Source: an uncultured Pseudomonadota bacterium (lineage in GTDB: Bacteria; Pseudomonadota; Gammaproteobacteria; Burkholderiales; Burkholderiaceae_C). From it: a stretch of DNA of 64,000 bases. Where the stretch lies: contig CAMFIB010000001.1 of the NCBI GenBank assembly GCA_945952465.1, forward strand, positions 558,001 to 622,000. The letters run 5' to 3'. Of the stretch, positions 37,479-46,235 are shown one piece after another. Under the pieces are notes generated by a model that saw only the letters and a list, made by a program, of their open reading frames with translations, made no database searches and was not told where the DNA came from. Numbering within the stretch: position 1 is the stretch's first letter; the number at the start of each line of letters is the position of its first letter. The translations under genes were made by a program, and so were the position numbers.

Positions 37479-37512
37479 TAACCAAAGTACACTCCATACG
37501 TGTTTTTGGTTA
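37479..37512. promoter_or_regulatory. Inverted repeat upstream of wecB (dyad 1)
   Basis: TAACCAAA ... TTTGGTTA arms (8 bp) with inner ACAC/GTGT pairing. Position about 90-120 bp before wecB. Could be a protein-binding site or an RNA hairpin. Confidence 0.55.
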
Positions 37513-37521
37513 TCCACTCTA

Positions 37522-37540
37522 AGTAGGTGATTCACCTACT
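37522..37540. promoter_or_regulatory. Near-perfect operator-like dyad upstream of wecB (dyad 2)
   Basis: AGTAGGTGA-T-TCACCTACT, 9-bp perfect arms around one base, typical of an operator for a dimeric regulator. It lies 58 bp before the wecB start. Confidence 0.65.
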
Positions 37541-37598
37541 CCGATCGGATGACCTTGTGTTGGTTCCAATTCGTACAAGGTGGAAAGAGGAGTCTTTA

Positions 37599-38786
37599 AT
37601 GTTGTCCGTGCTGTCGATCTTTGGAACACGGCCAGAAGCCATCAAGATGGCGCCGCTGCTAAGCGCCTTGCGGGCCCGTTCCGGGGTTCGGTCGCAGGTG
37701 TGCGTCACCGGGCAGCATCGAACCATGCTGCAGGGCGTGCTCGATCTTTTTGCCATCACGCCCGACCACCAGCTCGACGTCATGGTGCCTAACCAATCGC
37801 TCAACGGGCTTTCGGCGCGCCTGTATGCCGCCATCGACCCCGTGCTGGAAGCCACCCAGCCCGACGTGGTGCTGGTGCACGGCGACACCACCACCGCGCA
37901 GGTCGCGGCCATGGCGGCCTTTCACCGGCGCATCGACGTGGGGCATGTGGAAGCTGGGCTGCGAACCTACGACCTGCAGCAGCCCTGGCCCGAGGAAATG
38001 AACCGGCGGCAGATCGACATCGTCAGCCGCCACCTGTTCGCCCCCACGGTGCAATCGAAAACCTATCTCGCCGGTGAGCGCCTGTCGGGCCGCATCGTCG
38101 TGACCGGCAACACCGTGATCGACGCGCTGCGGCTCACCGTGGAGCGCATCGAAGGCGACGCTGCCCTCCGTACCCGTCTCGATCACCTGCTGCCCACGCT
38201 CGACCGCCGCCGCAAGCTGCTGCTCGTCACTGGCCACCGGCGTGAAAACTTCGGCCAGGGGTTCGAGGACATCTGCACGGCGCTCGCCCGGTTGGCCCAG
38301 CGGCCCGACATCGAAATCGTCTACCCCGTGCATCTGAATCCGGCGGTGCGGGAAGTGGTGCTGCGGCAGCTATCCGGGCTCGAGAACATCCACCTGATCG
38401 AGCCGCTGGACTACCTGAAGTTCGTGCGGCTGATGCAGCGCGCCCACGTGGTGTTGACCGACTCCGGCGGCGTGCAGGAAGAGGCCCCCGCGCTGGGCAA
38501 GCCGGTGCTGGTCATGCGCAACACCACCGAGCGGCCGGAGGCCGTGCACGCCGGCACCGTCCAACTGGTGGGAACGGCATCAGACCCCATCGTCGATGCG
38601 GTGAACCGCCTGTTCGACAGCGACGCCGAATGGCAGCAGTTCGCCAAGGCGGCCAACCCCTATGGCGACGGGTACGCGTCCTCGCGCATCGTGAGCGCGC
38701 TTCTGGGCGAGCCCTTCGACGAATTCAGCGCGTCTGCTTCGGTCGCCCATCCCCTGTCTGCAGGTTCCGCGTCGGCCGTCCAGTGA
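37599..38786 (+). CDS. wecB: Non-hydrolysing UDP-N-acetylglucosamine 2-epimerase
   Basis: 395 residues. It interconverts UDP-GlcNAc and UDP-ManNAc. Family signatures: SIFGTRPEAIKMAPL, VHGDTTT, VGHVEAGLRTYDLQQPWPEEMNR, TGHRRENFGQGF, LTDSGGVQEEAPALGKP. No wecC-type UDP-ManNAc dehydrogenase follows, so UDP-ManNAc itself may be the precursor. In E. coli wecB is needed for phage N4 adsorption (nfrC) and for the NfrA/NfrB polysaccharide; here it heads the same functional group. The ATG at 37599 has a strong ribosome site; the in-frame ATG at 37527 lies within dyad 2. Confidence 0.95.
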   Translation: MLSVLSIFGTRPEAIKMAPLLSALRARSGVRSQVCVTGQHRTMLQGVLDLFAITPDHQLDVMVPNQSLNGLSARLYAAIDPVLEATQPDVVLVHGDTTTAQVAAMAAFHRRIDVGHVEAGLRTYDLQQPWPEEMNRRQIDIVSRHLFAPTVQSKTYLAGERLSGRIVVTGNTVIDALRLTVERIEGDAALRTRLDHLLPTLDRRRKLLLVTGHRRENFGQGFEDICTALARLAQRPDIEIVYPVHLNPAVREVVLRQLSGLENIHLIEPLDYLKFVRLMQRAHVVLTDSGGVQEEAPALGKPVLVMRNTTERPEAVHAGTVQLVGTASDPIVDAVNRLFDSDAEWQQFAKAANPYGDGYASSRIVSALLGEPFDEFSASASVAHPLSAGSASAVQ

Positions 38787-38844
38787 CCGAACGGGTCATT
38801 GCCTGCCTCCGCATGGAGGTGGGTGGCTATTTTTCACATCAAAC

Positions 38845-41079
38845 ATGCAAGCATTCCAACCGATTCACAAGCATCGATTCCCAGGTGTTGCCGTGACAGC
38901 CTGGCCGGCCAGCCGTCGTGTGCTGGCGATCGTCGTCCTCGCCGCGCTGCCGGCCTGGCCCGGCGTGGCGCTGGGACAGGGCAAGGGCCAGATTGCCGCG
39001 GAGCTCGAGCGGCTGGGCGGCGCTGCCTGGATCGAGCGCAGCGTGAGCCTGCGCGATCTGGGCATTCTCAATCCCGAGTCGCTCGCCGGCATCGACGCGC
39101 GGCGTGAGTACTACGTGCCGGTGCCGCCGGCGGTGACCCTCTCGAACGCCAGCCTGCAGGTTGATGCCGGCTACTACCGGGGAGACGGCGGCACCACCAA
39201 CCTCATCCTGTCCATCGACGGCTACCCCGTGGCCCGCAAACCGGCCGACAAGGAGTCGGGCGACATCCAGTTCCAGCTCGGCGTCGACGGCGCAGGCCGG
39301 CCCGGCGGGCAACTGCGGCTGGGCCTGCGGTGGTCGTCCCAGGTGCCTGTCGAGTTCTGCATGGAGCCTCGTGCAGACGCCAACGTCCTGCGCCTGCAGC
39401 CGACCACGCGGCTGGCCTACCGTTTCAACGGCAGCCTCGTGCGCACACTCAATGTGGCACTCGGCGCGTTGTCTCCGCAGCCGGTTGTCGCCATCGCTCC
39501 GGCGCCGCTGGCCGACACGGTCTACGGCGCGGCGGCCGTCGTGGGGCTTGCGCTCGACCAGACCAACCGGAAGGCGGTGTTCCGGCCGCTGCCGGCGGTG
39601 GGCAGCGAAGTGGACACCGCCCGCCTCGTGATTCCCCCCGCATTGCGGGCGCTGCCCGCCTTCGCAGGTCTGGCCGGCGGTGCACGCAAGGCCCTTCAAT
39701 CACCTCAGGAGGTGGCCGCCTACCTGATGCTGGCGGACACCGCTGCGGTTGAAATCGCGCTCGACGACGTCGCGCTCCTCAAGCCCGTGCAGGCCGCCTT
39801 CGACGCGCTGGCGGCGGAGTTTCGCGCGGCAGGCCCCGACGCCGCAGCCGCATTCGACGCATACCGGCAGGCCGCCTGGAGCCTGAGCCTGCCGCAGCAG
39901 CCGGGCGCGAGCCTGCGCCTGGTCACCGCCGCCGGCCGGCCGGTGGTGATGGTCGCGTCGGCCGACGCGAACCAGGCCGCAGCCACGATGACGCATGCCC
40001 TGCGTGGTTTGCTGGTCGATCGCCAGGTCAAGACCGTGGCCACCCAGACCGGGGCGTTGAACATCACACCGCTGACCGACGCGGGCGTGGCCTCGACCTT
40101 CTCGGTGCTGGCTGCAGGCGATTGGGTCACGTCCTTCCCCATCGGGCGGGTCAGCCGCGAGGGTGAGCTCCCGGTGAAGCTCATCGCCGACGTGGCGGCG
40201 GCGCCCAGCGCGGGCGGCACGCGGCCGGTGGCGTCGGTGTTCTTCAACGACGTGCTCGTCGGCGCCCGCCAACTCGTGGCAGATGGTTCGCCCGAAAGCA
40301 TCGACGCTGAAATCCCCCGATATGCGCTGGGCGGCGACAACCGCGTTCGCGTTCTGGTGCAACGCCAACCCGCGAGCGACCGGTGCCGCGAGGTGCCCCA
40401 GGCGTTTCCCGTCAGTGTGCTGCCCACCAGCCGCATCGTGCTGGCCAACGCCAGTCCGCTGAACGATTTCGCGGGCATGGCCGCCCGCTTTGCGCAGGGC
40501 AGCCAACTGCTGTACCCCGGCGACTATCGCGCACGCCCCGAAGAATCCCTGCCCGTGCTGGTGCGTCTGGCGGCTGCCGTCGGCATGGCCCCGCAGAACT
40601 TGCGGCTCACGGTGGTGGCGCCGTCGTCCTCGGCCCCGCTGCCCGATCTGCCGTTTCTCGCCGTCGATCTTCCGGCGGGCAGCGCTGCCGATCTGGCCGG
40701 TCGTGGCAACGGGCGCGTCGTCGTCGACGCGGGCACCGCGGGCCGGGCCGACTGGCAGTCGTTGAACCGCATCGGCGAGTTCCGTGTGGGCCAGCTCGGA
40801 CACCGGCCCGGCGTGATCTACCGCGCTGTGGGTCCGCAGGCCGCTGTGCTGGCGCAGCCCGTGCGCCTGTCCCGGGGCGACTGGGCCTATATCGACTCGC
40901 AGGGGGTTGTGGCGAGCGGCAGTTCCCCAGGGCTTTATGACGCCAACGACACCGGCCTGCTGCGCCGCTGGAGCACCACCACGCAATGGATGCTGGGAAC
41001 CCTGGCAACGGTGGTGATCCTGCTGCTGATCGGGGCGGTGTGGGTCGGGCGCCGTCGCAAGAGCGGCCGGACACCGTGA
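38845..41079 (+). CDS. BcsB-like periplasmic polysaccharide-synthase subunit
   Basis: 744 residues. Signal peptide (VLAIVVLAALPAWPGVALG), a long periplasmic part with alternating carbohydrate-binding-like beta domains (EYYVPVPPAVTLSNASLQVD; NLILSIDGYPVARKP; VASVFFNDVLVGARQLV) and a C-terminal membrane helix (WMLGTLATVVILLLIGAVWVG) with a basic tail RRRKSGRTP. This is the architecture of BcsB, which guides cellulose through the periplasm beside BcsA. No BcsA is here; the partner is the NfrB-like synthase starting at its stop (TGATG). A GTG at 38893 with AGGTG upstream is an alternative, perhaps better, start. Exact domain borders are not certain. Confidence 0.75.
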   Translation: MQAFQPIHKHRFPGVAVTAWPASRRVLAIVVLAALPAWPGVALGQGKGQIAAELERLGGAAWIERSVSLRDLGILNPESLAGIDARREYYVPVPPAVTLSNASLQVDAGYYRGDGGTTNLILSIDGYPVARKPADKESGDIQFQLGVDGAGRPGGQLRLGLRWSSQVPVEFCMEPRADANVLRLQPTTRLAYRFNGSLVRTLNVALGALSPQPVVAIAPAPLADTVYGAAAVVGLALDQTNRKAVFRPLPAVGSEVDTARLVIPPALRALPAFAGLAGGARKALQSPQEVAAYLMLADTAAVEIALDDVALLKPVQAAFDALAAEFRAAGPDAAAAFDAYRQAAWSLSLPQQPGASLRLVTAAGRPVVMVASADANQAAATMTHALRGLLVDRQVKTVATQTGALNITPLTDAGVASTFSVLAAGDWVTSFPIGRVSREGELPVKLIADVAAAPSAGGTRPVASVFFNDVLVGARQLVADGSPESIDAEIPRYALGGDNRVRVLVQRQPASDRCREVPQAFPVSVLPTSRIVLANASPLNDFAGMAARFAQGSQLLYPGDYRARPEESLPVLVRLAAAVGMAPQNLRLTVVAPSSSAPLPDLPFLAVDLPAGSAADLAGRGNGRVVVDAGTAGRADWQSLNRIGEFRVGQLGHRPGVIYRAVGPQAAVLAQPVRLSRGDWAYIDSQGVVASGSSPGLYDANDTGLLRRWSTTTQWMLGTLATVVILLLIGAVWVGRRRKSGRTP

Positions 41080-42779
41080 TGCCGTCGGCCTGGGACCTGT
41101 TCTTCGCCAACTACCACAGGCTGCTGGAGTTTTTTCTGGGCGCGGTGTCTGTGCTGATACTGCTGTCCAGCCTGGACGATCTGTTTGTCGATGGCTACTA
41201 CTGGGTGCTGCGGTTCGCCCGTTGGCGCGGGTGGGCCGAAAGGCCCGACGTTCCGACGCGGGAGCAATTGCTGGCGCGGCCCGAGCAGCACCTGGCCATC
41301 ATGGTGCCGTGCTGGAAGGAAGACGACGTCATCGCGGCAATGATCGAGAACCTTGTGGCGACGTTCGACTACCGCCACTACGTGATCTTCGTGGGCACCT
41401 ACTGCAACGACGCGCCCACCATCCGCGAGGTCGAGCGCATGCGCCGCCGTTACCGGCAACTGCAGCGCGTCGAGTTGCCCAACCCCGGGCCAAGCTGCAA
41501 GGCAGACTGCCTGAATTGGGTCATTCAGGCCATCTTCCTGTATGAGCAGCAGCACGGCATCCGGTTCGCGGGAGTGGTCCAGCACGACAGCGAAGACGTC
41601 GTCCATCCGCTGGAGCTGCGGCTGTTCAACTACTTCCTGCCTCAGAACGCCATGGTGCAGATTCCGGTGCTCTCGCTCGAACGTCAGTGGCACCAGCTCG
41701 TGGCCTCCACCTACGCCGACGAGTTCATCGAGGCCCACAGCAAAGACATGGTGGTGCGTGAGCATCTCACCGGCATGATTCCGTCGGCCGGCGTCGGCAC
41801 ATGCTTTTCTCGCGAGGCGCTGGTCCGCTTCCTCGAAACCACCAACAACCAGCCGTTCAATGCCGACAGCCTGACCGAAGACTACGACGTGGGGATGCGG
41901 CTCGCGCGCATGGGCATGCGCATGGCCTTTGCCCGCGTGCCGCTGACGCAGAACAGGATCCGAAGGACATGGTGGCGGTCGGGCGGCGGGCGCGCATCAG
42001 ACGTCACGCTCCCGCTGTGTGTGTTCGAGTACTTTCCTGCCACGCTGAAGGCCGCCTACCGGCAAAAGGCACGCTGGGTGCTCGGCATTGCCTTGGTGGG
42101 CTGGCAGCAGCTCGGGTGGCGAGGTTCCTGGGCCACCCGGTATTTCCTGTTCCGCGATCGCAAGGGCCTGGTGACCTCCTTCGCCAGCATGGTGGCGTAT
42201 GTCATTGCGGCGCAGTTCGGCATCGTCTGGGTCGCCCAGCAGCTCGGCCAGGTCGATCTGCATTTCCCATCCGTCTTCGGCGGCGGCGATTTCTGGGCGT
42301 GGGTGCTGGCGGCCAGCGGATTCGCGTTCCTGTTCCGCATGGCTCAGCGCGTGTATTTCGTCGGCTCCGCCTATGGCCTGCTGCAGGGGCTTCTGGCCGT
42401 GCCGCGGATCGTGGTAGGCAACTTCGTCAATTTTCTGGCGGTAGCGCGGGCGATCAAACAGTTCTTCATCCACTGGTGGACCGGTGCGCGGCTGGTCTGG
42501 GACAAGACGGCCCATGATTTCCCGAGCAAGGACCTGCTCCACAGCAAGGTACAGACGCTGGATGAGGTGCTGGTGGAATGGCAGCTCGTCACCGAGGACG
42601 ACATCGCATCGGCCCGGGCAGATGCGGCACAGAGCGGGCGCGGCCTGAGTCACATCTTGATGGACCGGAAGCTGGTGACACCGGAACAGCTGGCCGAAGC
42701 CACGGCTTTTCTCGGCGGCGGCGAGGGCGCCCCCGCTCGCTTTTCTGGTTTGGAGCCGTCGGGGATGCAAATCGCATGA
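41079..42779 (+). CDS. nfrB: NfrB-like glycosyltransferase with C-terminal MshEN-type domain
   Basis: 566 residues. TM helix at 15-35, then a GT2 synthase domain: IMVPCWKEDD (73-83), the DxD-like DSED (170-173), TEDYD (266-270) and (R/Q)xxRW as RQKARW (328-333), then further membrane segments (about 365-460). Residues 487-545 form a helical MshEN / type II secretion E N-terminal-like domain (TLDEVLVEWQLVTEDDI; GLSHILMDRKLVTPEQL). E. coli NfrB has the same order and its MshEN domain is reported to bind cyclic di-GMP and activate synthesis. It overlaps both neighbours by 1-4 bp. The usual RLG start of the first MshEN motif is not well kept. Confidence 0.85.
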   Translation: MPSAWDLFFANYHRLLEFFLGAVSVLILLSSLDDLFVDGYYWVLRFARWRGWAERPDVPTREQLLARPEQHLAIMVPCWKEDDVIAAMIENLVATFDYRHYVIFVGTYCNDAPTIREVERMRRRYRQLQRVELPNPGPSCKADCLNWVIQAIFLYEQQHGIRFAGVVQHDSEDVVHPLELRLFNYFLPQNAMVQIPVLSLERQWHQLVASTYADEFIEAHSKDMVVREHLTGMIPSAGVGTCFSREALVRFLETTNNQPFNADSLTEDYDVGMRLARMGMRMAFARVPLTQNRIRRTWWRSGGGRASDVTLPLCVFEYFPATLKAAYRQKARWVLGIALVGWQQLGWRGSWATRYFLFRDRKGLVTSFASMVAYVIAAQFGIVWVAQQLGQVDLHFPSVFGGGDFWAWVLAASGFAFLFRMAQRVYFVGSAYGLLQGLLAVPRIVVGNFVNFLAVARAIKQFFIHWWTGARLVWDKTAHDFPSKDLLHSKVQTLDEVLVEWQLVTEDDIASARADAAQSGRGLSHILMDRKLVTPEQLAEATAFLGGGEGAPARFSGLEPSGMQIA

Positions 42780-45286
42780 AAGGTGTTCACAGCAAAACCC
42801 GTGTGGCCGCAGCCATGCAACGCGGCGGTTTGTGGGCCCTGTTGGTGCTGGCAGGCGGTTCTGCTCGGGCGGAATTGCCGTTGACGGGCCCCGCCTTCCG
42901 GCAGGCCGATGCCGCATACAAGGCCTTTGCCAGAGGCGACTACGCCACCGCTGCTTCCCGGGCGCGAGAGGCCCTGCGGCAGCGGCCTGACGTTCAACGC
43001 CTCCGTGAACTGGTCGAACAGGCCGAACGCGCCCAAGCCTGCGCGCGGGAACCGGCGTCAACAGGGTGCGGCGGTCAGGCCGCTTTCGATGAAGCCGCAG
43101 CCGGCTATGCGGCCTATGCCGCGCTGGACCACCGCGGCGCGGTGCAGCATGCCGAGCGCGCGGTGGCGCTGGCGCCGGAACATGCGCCATACCGCGCGCT
43201 GCTGGCTCGCGCGTGGCAGGCGCTGGGCGACCCCGGCCAGGCCGAGCGCGTGCTGCAATCGGCCGGCGAAGCCTTGGAGCGCGATCCCGTTCTGGCCGAC
43301 GTGCTGGCCGAGGTGCGGGTGCAGAAGGCCCGTAATGCGGCCTTCAAGGGCTACGAGTCGTTGGCCGGGGAGCATTTCGGCGAGGCCCTCGAATCGTTGC
43401 GGACGGCAACCGCCGCGCAGCCAGAGGTCGAGGCCTGGGCTGTTCTGCTGGCCTATGCCCAGCTCCGCTCGGGCAACGCGGCGCTGGCCGAATCGGCGCT
43501 GCCACCGCTGGCGGCCGACCGTGCCGAAGACCAGGGCCTGGCCCAGGTGCTCCTGTTGAGGGGTATGGCGCGACAGGCGAACGGGCGGCCTGATGCGGCT
43601 CGGCAGGACTATGCCGCCGCGTTGGCTATGCCCTCGGCTTCATCGGCCGATGCCGATGAGCGCCGCCTCTTGGTCGCCGACCAATACCTCCGGGCACGCC
43701 AACCCGAGGCGGCACTACAGACCCTGCAGGGGCTGGCCGTGCCGCATCGCGAGTCCGTCGTCGCGCGGCAACGTCTCGTCCGCTGGCTGGCGCTGCTCGA
43801 CGAGCCCGCACCCGCGCCCGACTTTCCGGGCCTTGTCTGTGATTTCGATGCAACCCCCGTGGCGTGCCGGCTGACACCCGCGTTGGCACCGGCCGACCCG
43901 GCGCAGCGCTGGGCCACCGAGGCTTATGAACGGTATGGCCGGGCCGACCTCGCGGGAGCCGTTTCCGCAGCGGAACGCGCGGTGGTGCTGGCGCCGGAAA
44001 ACACGGCTTGGCAATTGCTGTTGCTGCGGGCCCTGGTCGCCAGCGGGCGGCAGGACGACGCGATTGGCGCCGCGACACTGGCCCTGGAAGAGCCCCAGGC
44101 CAACGGCCAGATCGCGGCCCTGCGGGGCCAACTGTTCCGCCTCAAAGGCCAGCCGGCTCTCGCCCAGGAAGATTTCGCCCATGCACTGCGCCTGGGCGGT
44201 TTGCCGCCTGAACTGGAGGTGATGGTGCTCGCCGAGTCGGGAGCCGTTGGCGCCGCTCGGGACCGATTCCTGCAGGCGCGCGGCAACGGTGAGTTCACGC
44301 AGGCCACGGCGGCAGATCTCGCCTACCTGGCGCTGCGCGTCGGCGACGAGCCCGCTGCGCTGGCGCTGTTCGGTCAGGCCGATGCGGAGCAGCCCCCACT
44401 GCCGCTCGCCGGCAAGCTGGATGCGGCCTACGTCGCCCAGCGGCTCGGCGAAGAGGCCACCGCAATCGGCTTTTTCCACCGGGCCATCGACGAGGCTGGC
44501 GCCAGATCCGGACTCGATCCACAACAGCTTCTGGAAATCCGGCGCGCCGTGAGCGACCTCGACCGCCGCTGGGGTGTGCAGGCCTCGCTGATCTACCGGG
44601 GCTATCCCGGTTTGTCAACCGGAACGCAACTGCTGCCCGCCGACAACGGCTCTGTGCTTCAGGCGGGAACCGAGGCTTATTGGCGATGGACCGGCTACCG
44701 CAACAGTGCATATGCGGAACTGTATGTGCGCGTCTTCCAGACCCTTCGCAGCGGAGAAGGGGGGCTCACCGGCGCCGACAGCACGGTGGGGGCCATCGGC
44801 GCGCGCTGGAAACCCTTCAGCGCGGCCGGCCTGTTCCTGGCCATCGAGCGGGTGGGCGGCGCCCGTGGCCAGAAGGGGGACACCCTGGCCCGCATCGCCT
44901 ATTCCGCCGGCGAGGGTGGCGACTTTCGGGCCGACCGGCCGGCCTGGTGGACCTGGCAGTTCTATGGCGAGACCGGCCGTTATCTCGACGCGCGAAGAGA
45001 CTACGCCACCACCGAACTGAAGCTGGGCCGCAGCTATCGCCTGGACCCGTGGGGACCCACCTGGGTGGCCTGGCCGCACCTGGTGGTTGCCGCCGACAGC
45101 GACTCAACCGTGCGCCACGGCACGCAGTGGATGGCGGGCCCCGGCCTCAACTTGCGCTACTGGTTCCGTGAAGACACCTACCATGCTCCCCGTTCCTATG
45201 CCGATTGGTCGGTTCAGTACCGTTTCGGCATCGACGGCCCCCAGAACGCCCAAGGATTGTTGCTACGATTCTCGATGAACTACTGA
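42776..45286 (+). CDS. nfrA: NfrA-like TPR/outer-membrane protein (phage N4 adsorption protein A family)
   Basis: 836 residues. Signal peptide 1-32 (GGLWALLVLAGGSARA), then many TPR-like helical pairs to about 560 (GDYATAASRAREALRQRP; GAVQHAERAVALAPEHAPYRALLARAWQALG), and a C-terminal domain of about 230 residues that looks like the NfrA C-terminal family, rich in beta strands and closing with YWFREDTYHAPRSYADWSVQYRF and SMNY. This is the layout of polysaccharide exporters such as BcsC/PgaA: periplasmic TPRs plus outer-membrane barrel. E. coli NfrA is the phage N4 receptor and secretes the NfrB-made glycan. Start ATG overlaps the nfrB stop (ATGA). Confidence 0.87.
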   Translation: MKGVHSKTRVAAAMQRGGLWALLVLAGGSARAELPLTGPAFRQADAAYKAFARGDYATAASRAREALRQRPDVQRLRELVEQAERAQACAREPASTGCGGQAAFDEAAAGYAAYAALDHRGAVQHAERAVALAPEHAPYRALLARAWQALGDPGQAERVLQSAGEALERDPVLADVLAEVRVQKARNAAFKGYESLAGEHFGEALESLRTATAAQPEVEAWAVLLAYAQLRSGNAALAESALPPLAADRAEDQGLAQVLLLRGMARQANGRPDAARQDYAAALAMPSASSADADERRLLVADQYLRARQPEAALQTLQGLAVPHRESVVARQRLVRWLALLDEPAPAPDFPGLVCDFDATPVACRLTPALAPADPAQRWATEAYERYGRADLAGAVSAAERAVVLAPENTAWQLLLLRALVASGRQDDAIGAATLALEEPQANGQIAALRGQLFRLKGQPALAQEDFAHALRLGGLPPELEVMVLAESGAVGAARDRFLQARGNGEFTQATAADLAYLALRVGDEPAALALFGQADAEQPPLPLAGKLDAAYVAQRLGEEATAIGFFHRAIDEAGARSGLDPQQLLEIRRAVSDLDRRWGVQASLIYRGYPGLSTGTQLLPADNGSVLQAGTEAYWRWTGYRNSAYAELYVRVFQTLRSGEGGLTGADSTVGAIGARWKPFSAAGLFLAIERVGGARGQKGDTLARIAYSAGEGGDFRADRPAWWTWQFYGETGRYLDARRDYATTELKLGRSYRLDPWGPTWVAWPHLVVAADSDSTVRHGTQWMAGPGLNLRYWFREDTYHAPRSYADWSVQYRFGIDGPQNAQGLLLRFSMNY

Positions 45287-45311
45287 AGAATTCAGCGGCA
45301 TCGGGAGGCGT

Positions 45312-46184
45312 TTGCATCGGCGAAATGTGTTGGGAGCGGGTTTTGGGGCACCCCTGATGGCGGCAGCCTCTCTGGCGGGTTGCGGGTCGCTGCCCGGCGG
45401 CGTGGCCGGGCGATCCGTGATGCCGCCGACGCCGCTGGTGCAGGGGGTCGTCTGGCAACCCGACGCCGCAACGTTGAAACCGCGCGGCAAGTGGGAACTG
45501 CTTGGCGCGAGCGAGTTGCTGGTGCAGTGGAGCGCGGTCGACGGCTTGTCCTTGCTCGAACCCGAAGCAGACGCCGGGCCCGACTGGTTCCGCATCGCCA
45601 AAGAGCCATGGGCCTCGCGGATCGTGATGGGGCTGGCCGGCCGCTACCAGGAAGCCGTCGCCCGCCGTGATGTGGAAGCGCTGGTGAGTGAGTCGCTTGC
45701 GCTGACGCGGCGACGCTGGCCGGTGCCGGTCGCCGGCTGGTATTTCCCGCTCGAGGTGGACCCGTCGTGGGCGGTCGCGGCGGCGCTGGCGGGCCTGTTG
45801 GCCGAGTTGCCGCGGCCGCTGTGGATCAGCGCATACGACGGCGGCAACATCGGCCCGCAGCCGTTCGCAGAATGGGCGGCCGGGTGGTTGCCGGCCGACG
45901 TGGGTCTTTTCTTCCAGGATGGTGTTGGCCTCGAGATGCGGGAGCCCCGCGTCGCCCGGGCATATGCCGACGCTCTGCGCCAGCGCCTGGGCAGAAGCCG
46001 CCTCAAGGTGATCGCCGAGGCATTCAGGCCTGCCCCAGCCGGTGGGCGGCTGCCTTTCCGGGCCGCGACGGCCGCCGAGCTGCTGCCACAATTGCAGGCT
46101 TACAAGAATTTGCCGGTTTTTCTGTTCGATGGTCCTCATTACGTTCCCGATGATTTGGTGGAGGCCGTCCGCCGGCTGGCCTGA
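45312..46184 (+). CDS. Glycosidase-like lipoprotein of the polysaccharide locus
   Basis: 290 residues, TTG start behind GGGAGG. The N-terminus is MHRRNVLGAGFG ... LAGCGS: an RR-x-x-L Tat-like start plus lipobox (Cys24). The body alternates helices and strands as a TIM barrel: WYFPLEVDPSWA, PLWISAYDGGNIGP, GLFFQDGVGLEMREP, LKVIAEAFRP. The pattern reminds me of DUF4434-type glycoside-hydrolase-like proteins. Position last in the operon suggests trimming of the secreted glycan, as BcsZ or PgaB do, or an equivalent of the small periplasmic E. coli protein YbcH. Homology to YbcH is not established here. Confidence 0.6.
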   Translation: MHRRNVLGAGFGAPLMAAASLAGCGSLPGGVAGRSVMPPTPLVQGVVWQPDAATLKPRGKWELLGASELLVQWSAVDGLSLLEPEADAGPDWFRIAKEPWASRIVMGLAGRYQEAVARRDVEALVSESLALTRRRWPVPVAGWYFPLEVDPSWAVAAALAGLLAELPRPLWISAYDGGNIGPQPFAEWAAGWLPADVGLFFQDGVGLEMREPRVARAYADALRQRLGRSRLKVIAEAFRPAPAGGRLPFRAATAAELLPQLQAYKNLPVFLFDGPHYVPDDLVEAVRRLA

Positions 46185-46235
46185 CGATGCCGGGCGGCCC
46201 GAGCGACTGAGTCGAGCCGTGGCAGCGTGTGCCAG

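Larger units (their letters stand above)
37290..37598. promoter_or_regulatory. AT-rich 309-bp control region of the exopolysaccharide locus
   Basis: No gene is seen here. Base composition turns sharply AT-rich at about 37375-37520. It holds a GATCACCC/GGTGATT hairpin near 37321-37339, two further dyads (separate entries), and several TTGATT/TTTGTAAC-type promoter-like hexamers, none decisive. A purine-rich ribosome site (GGAAAGAGGAG) lies before the wecB ATG. I see no clear terminator for the AddA-like gene. Confidence 0.6.

Noticed and set aside
37290-46184. Complete cellulose synthesis operon
   Set aside because: There is a BcsB-like gene but no BcsA with PilZ domain, no BcsC or BcsZ; the synthase and exporter are NfrB- and NfrA-like.
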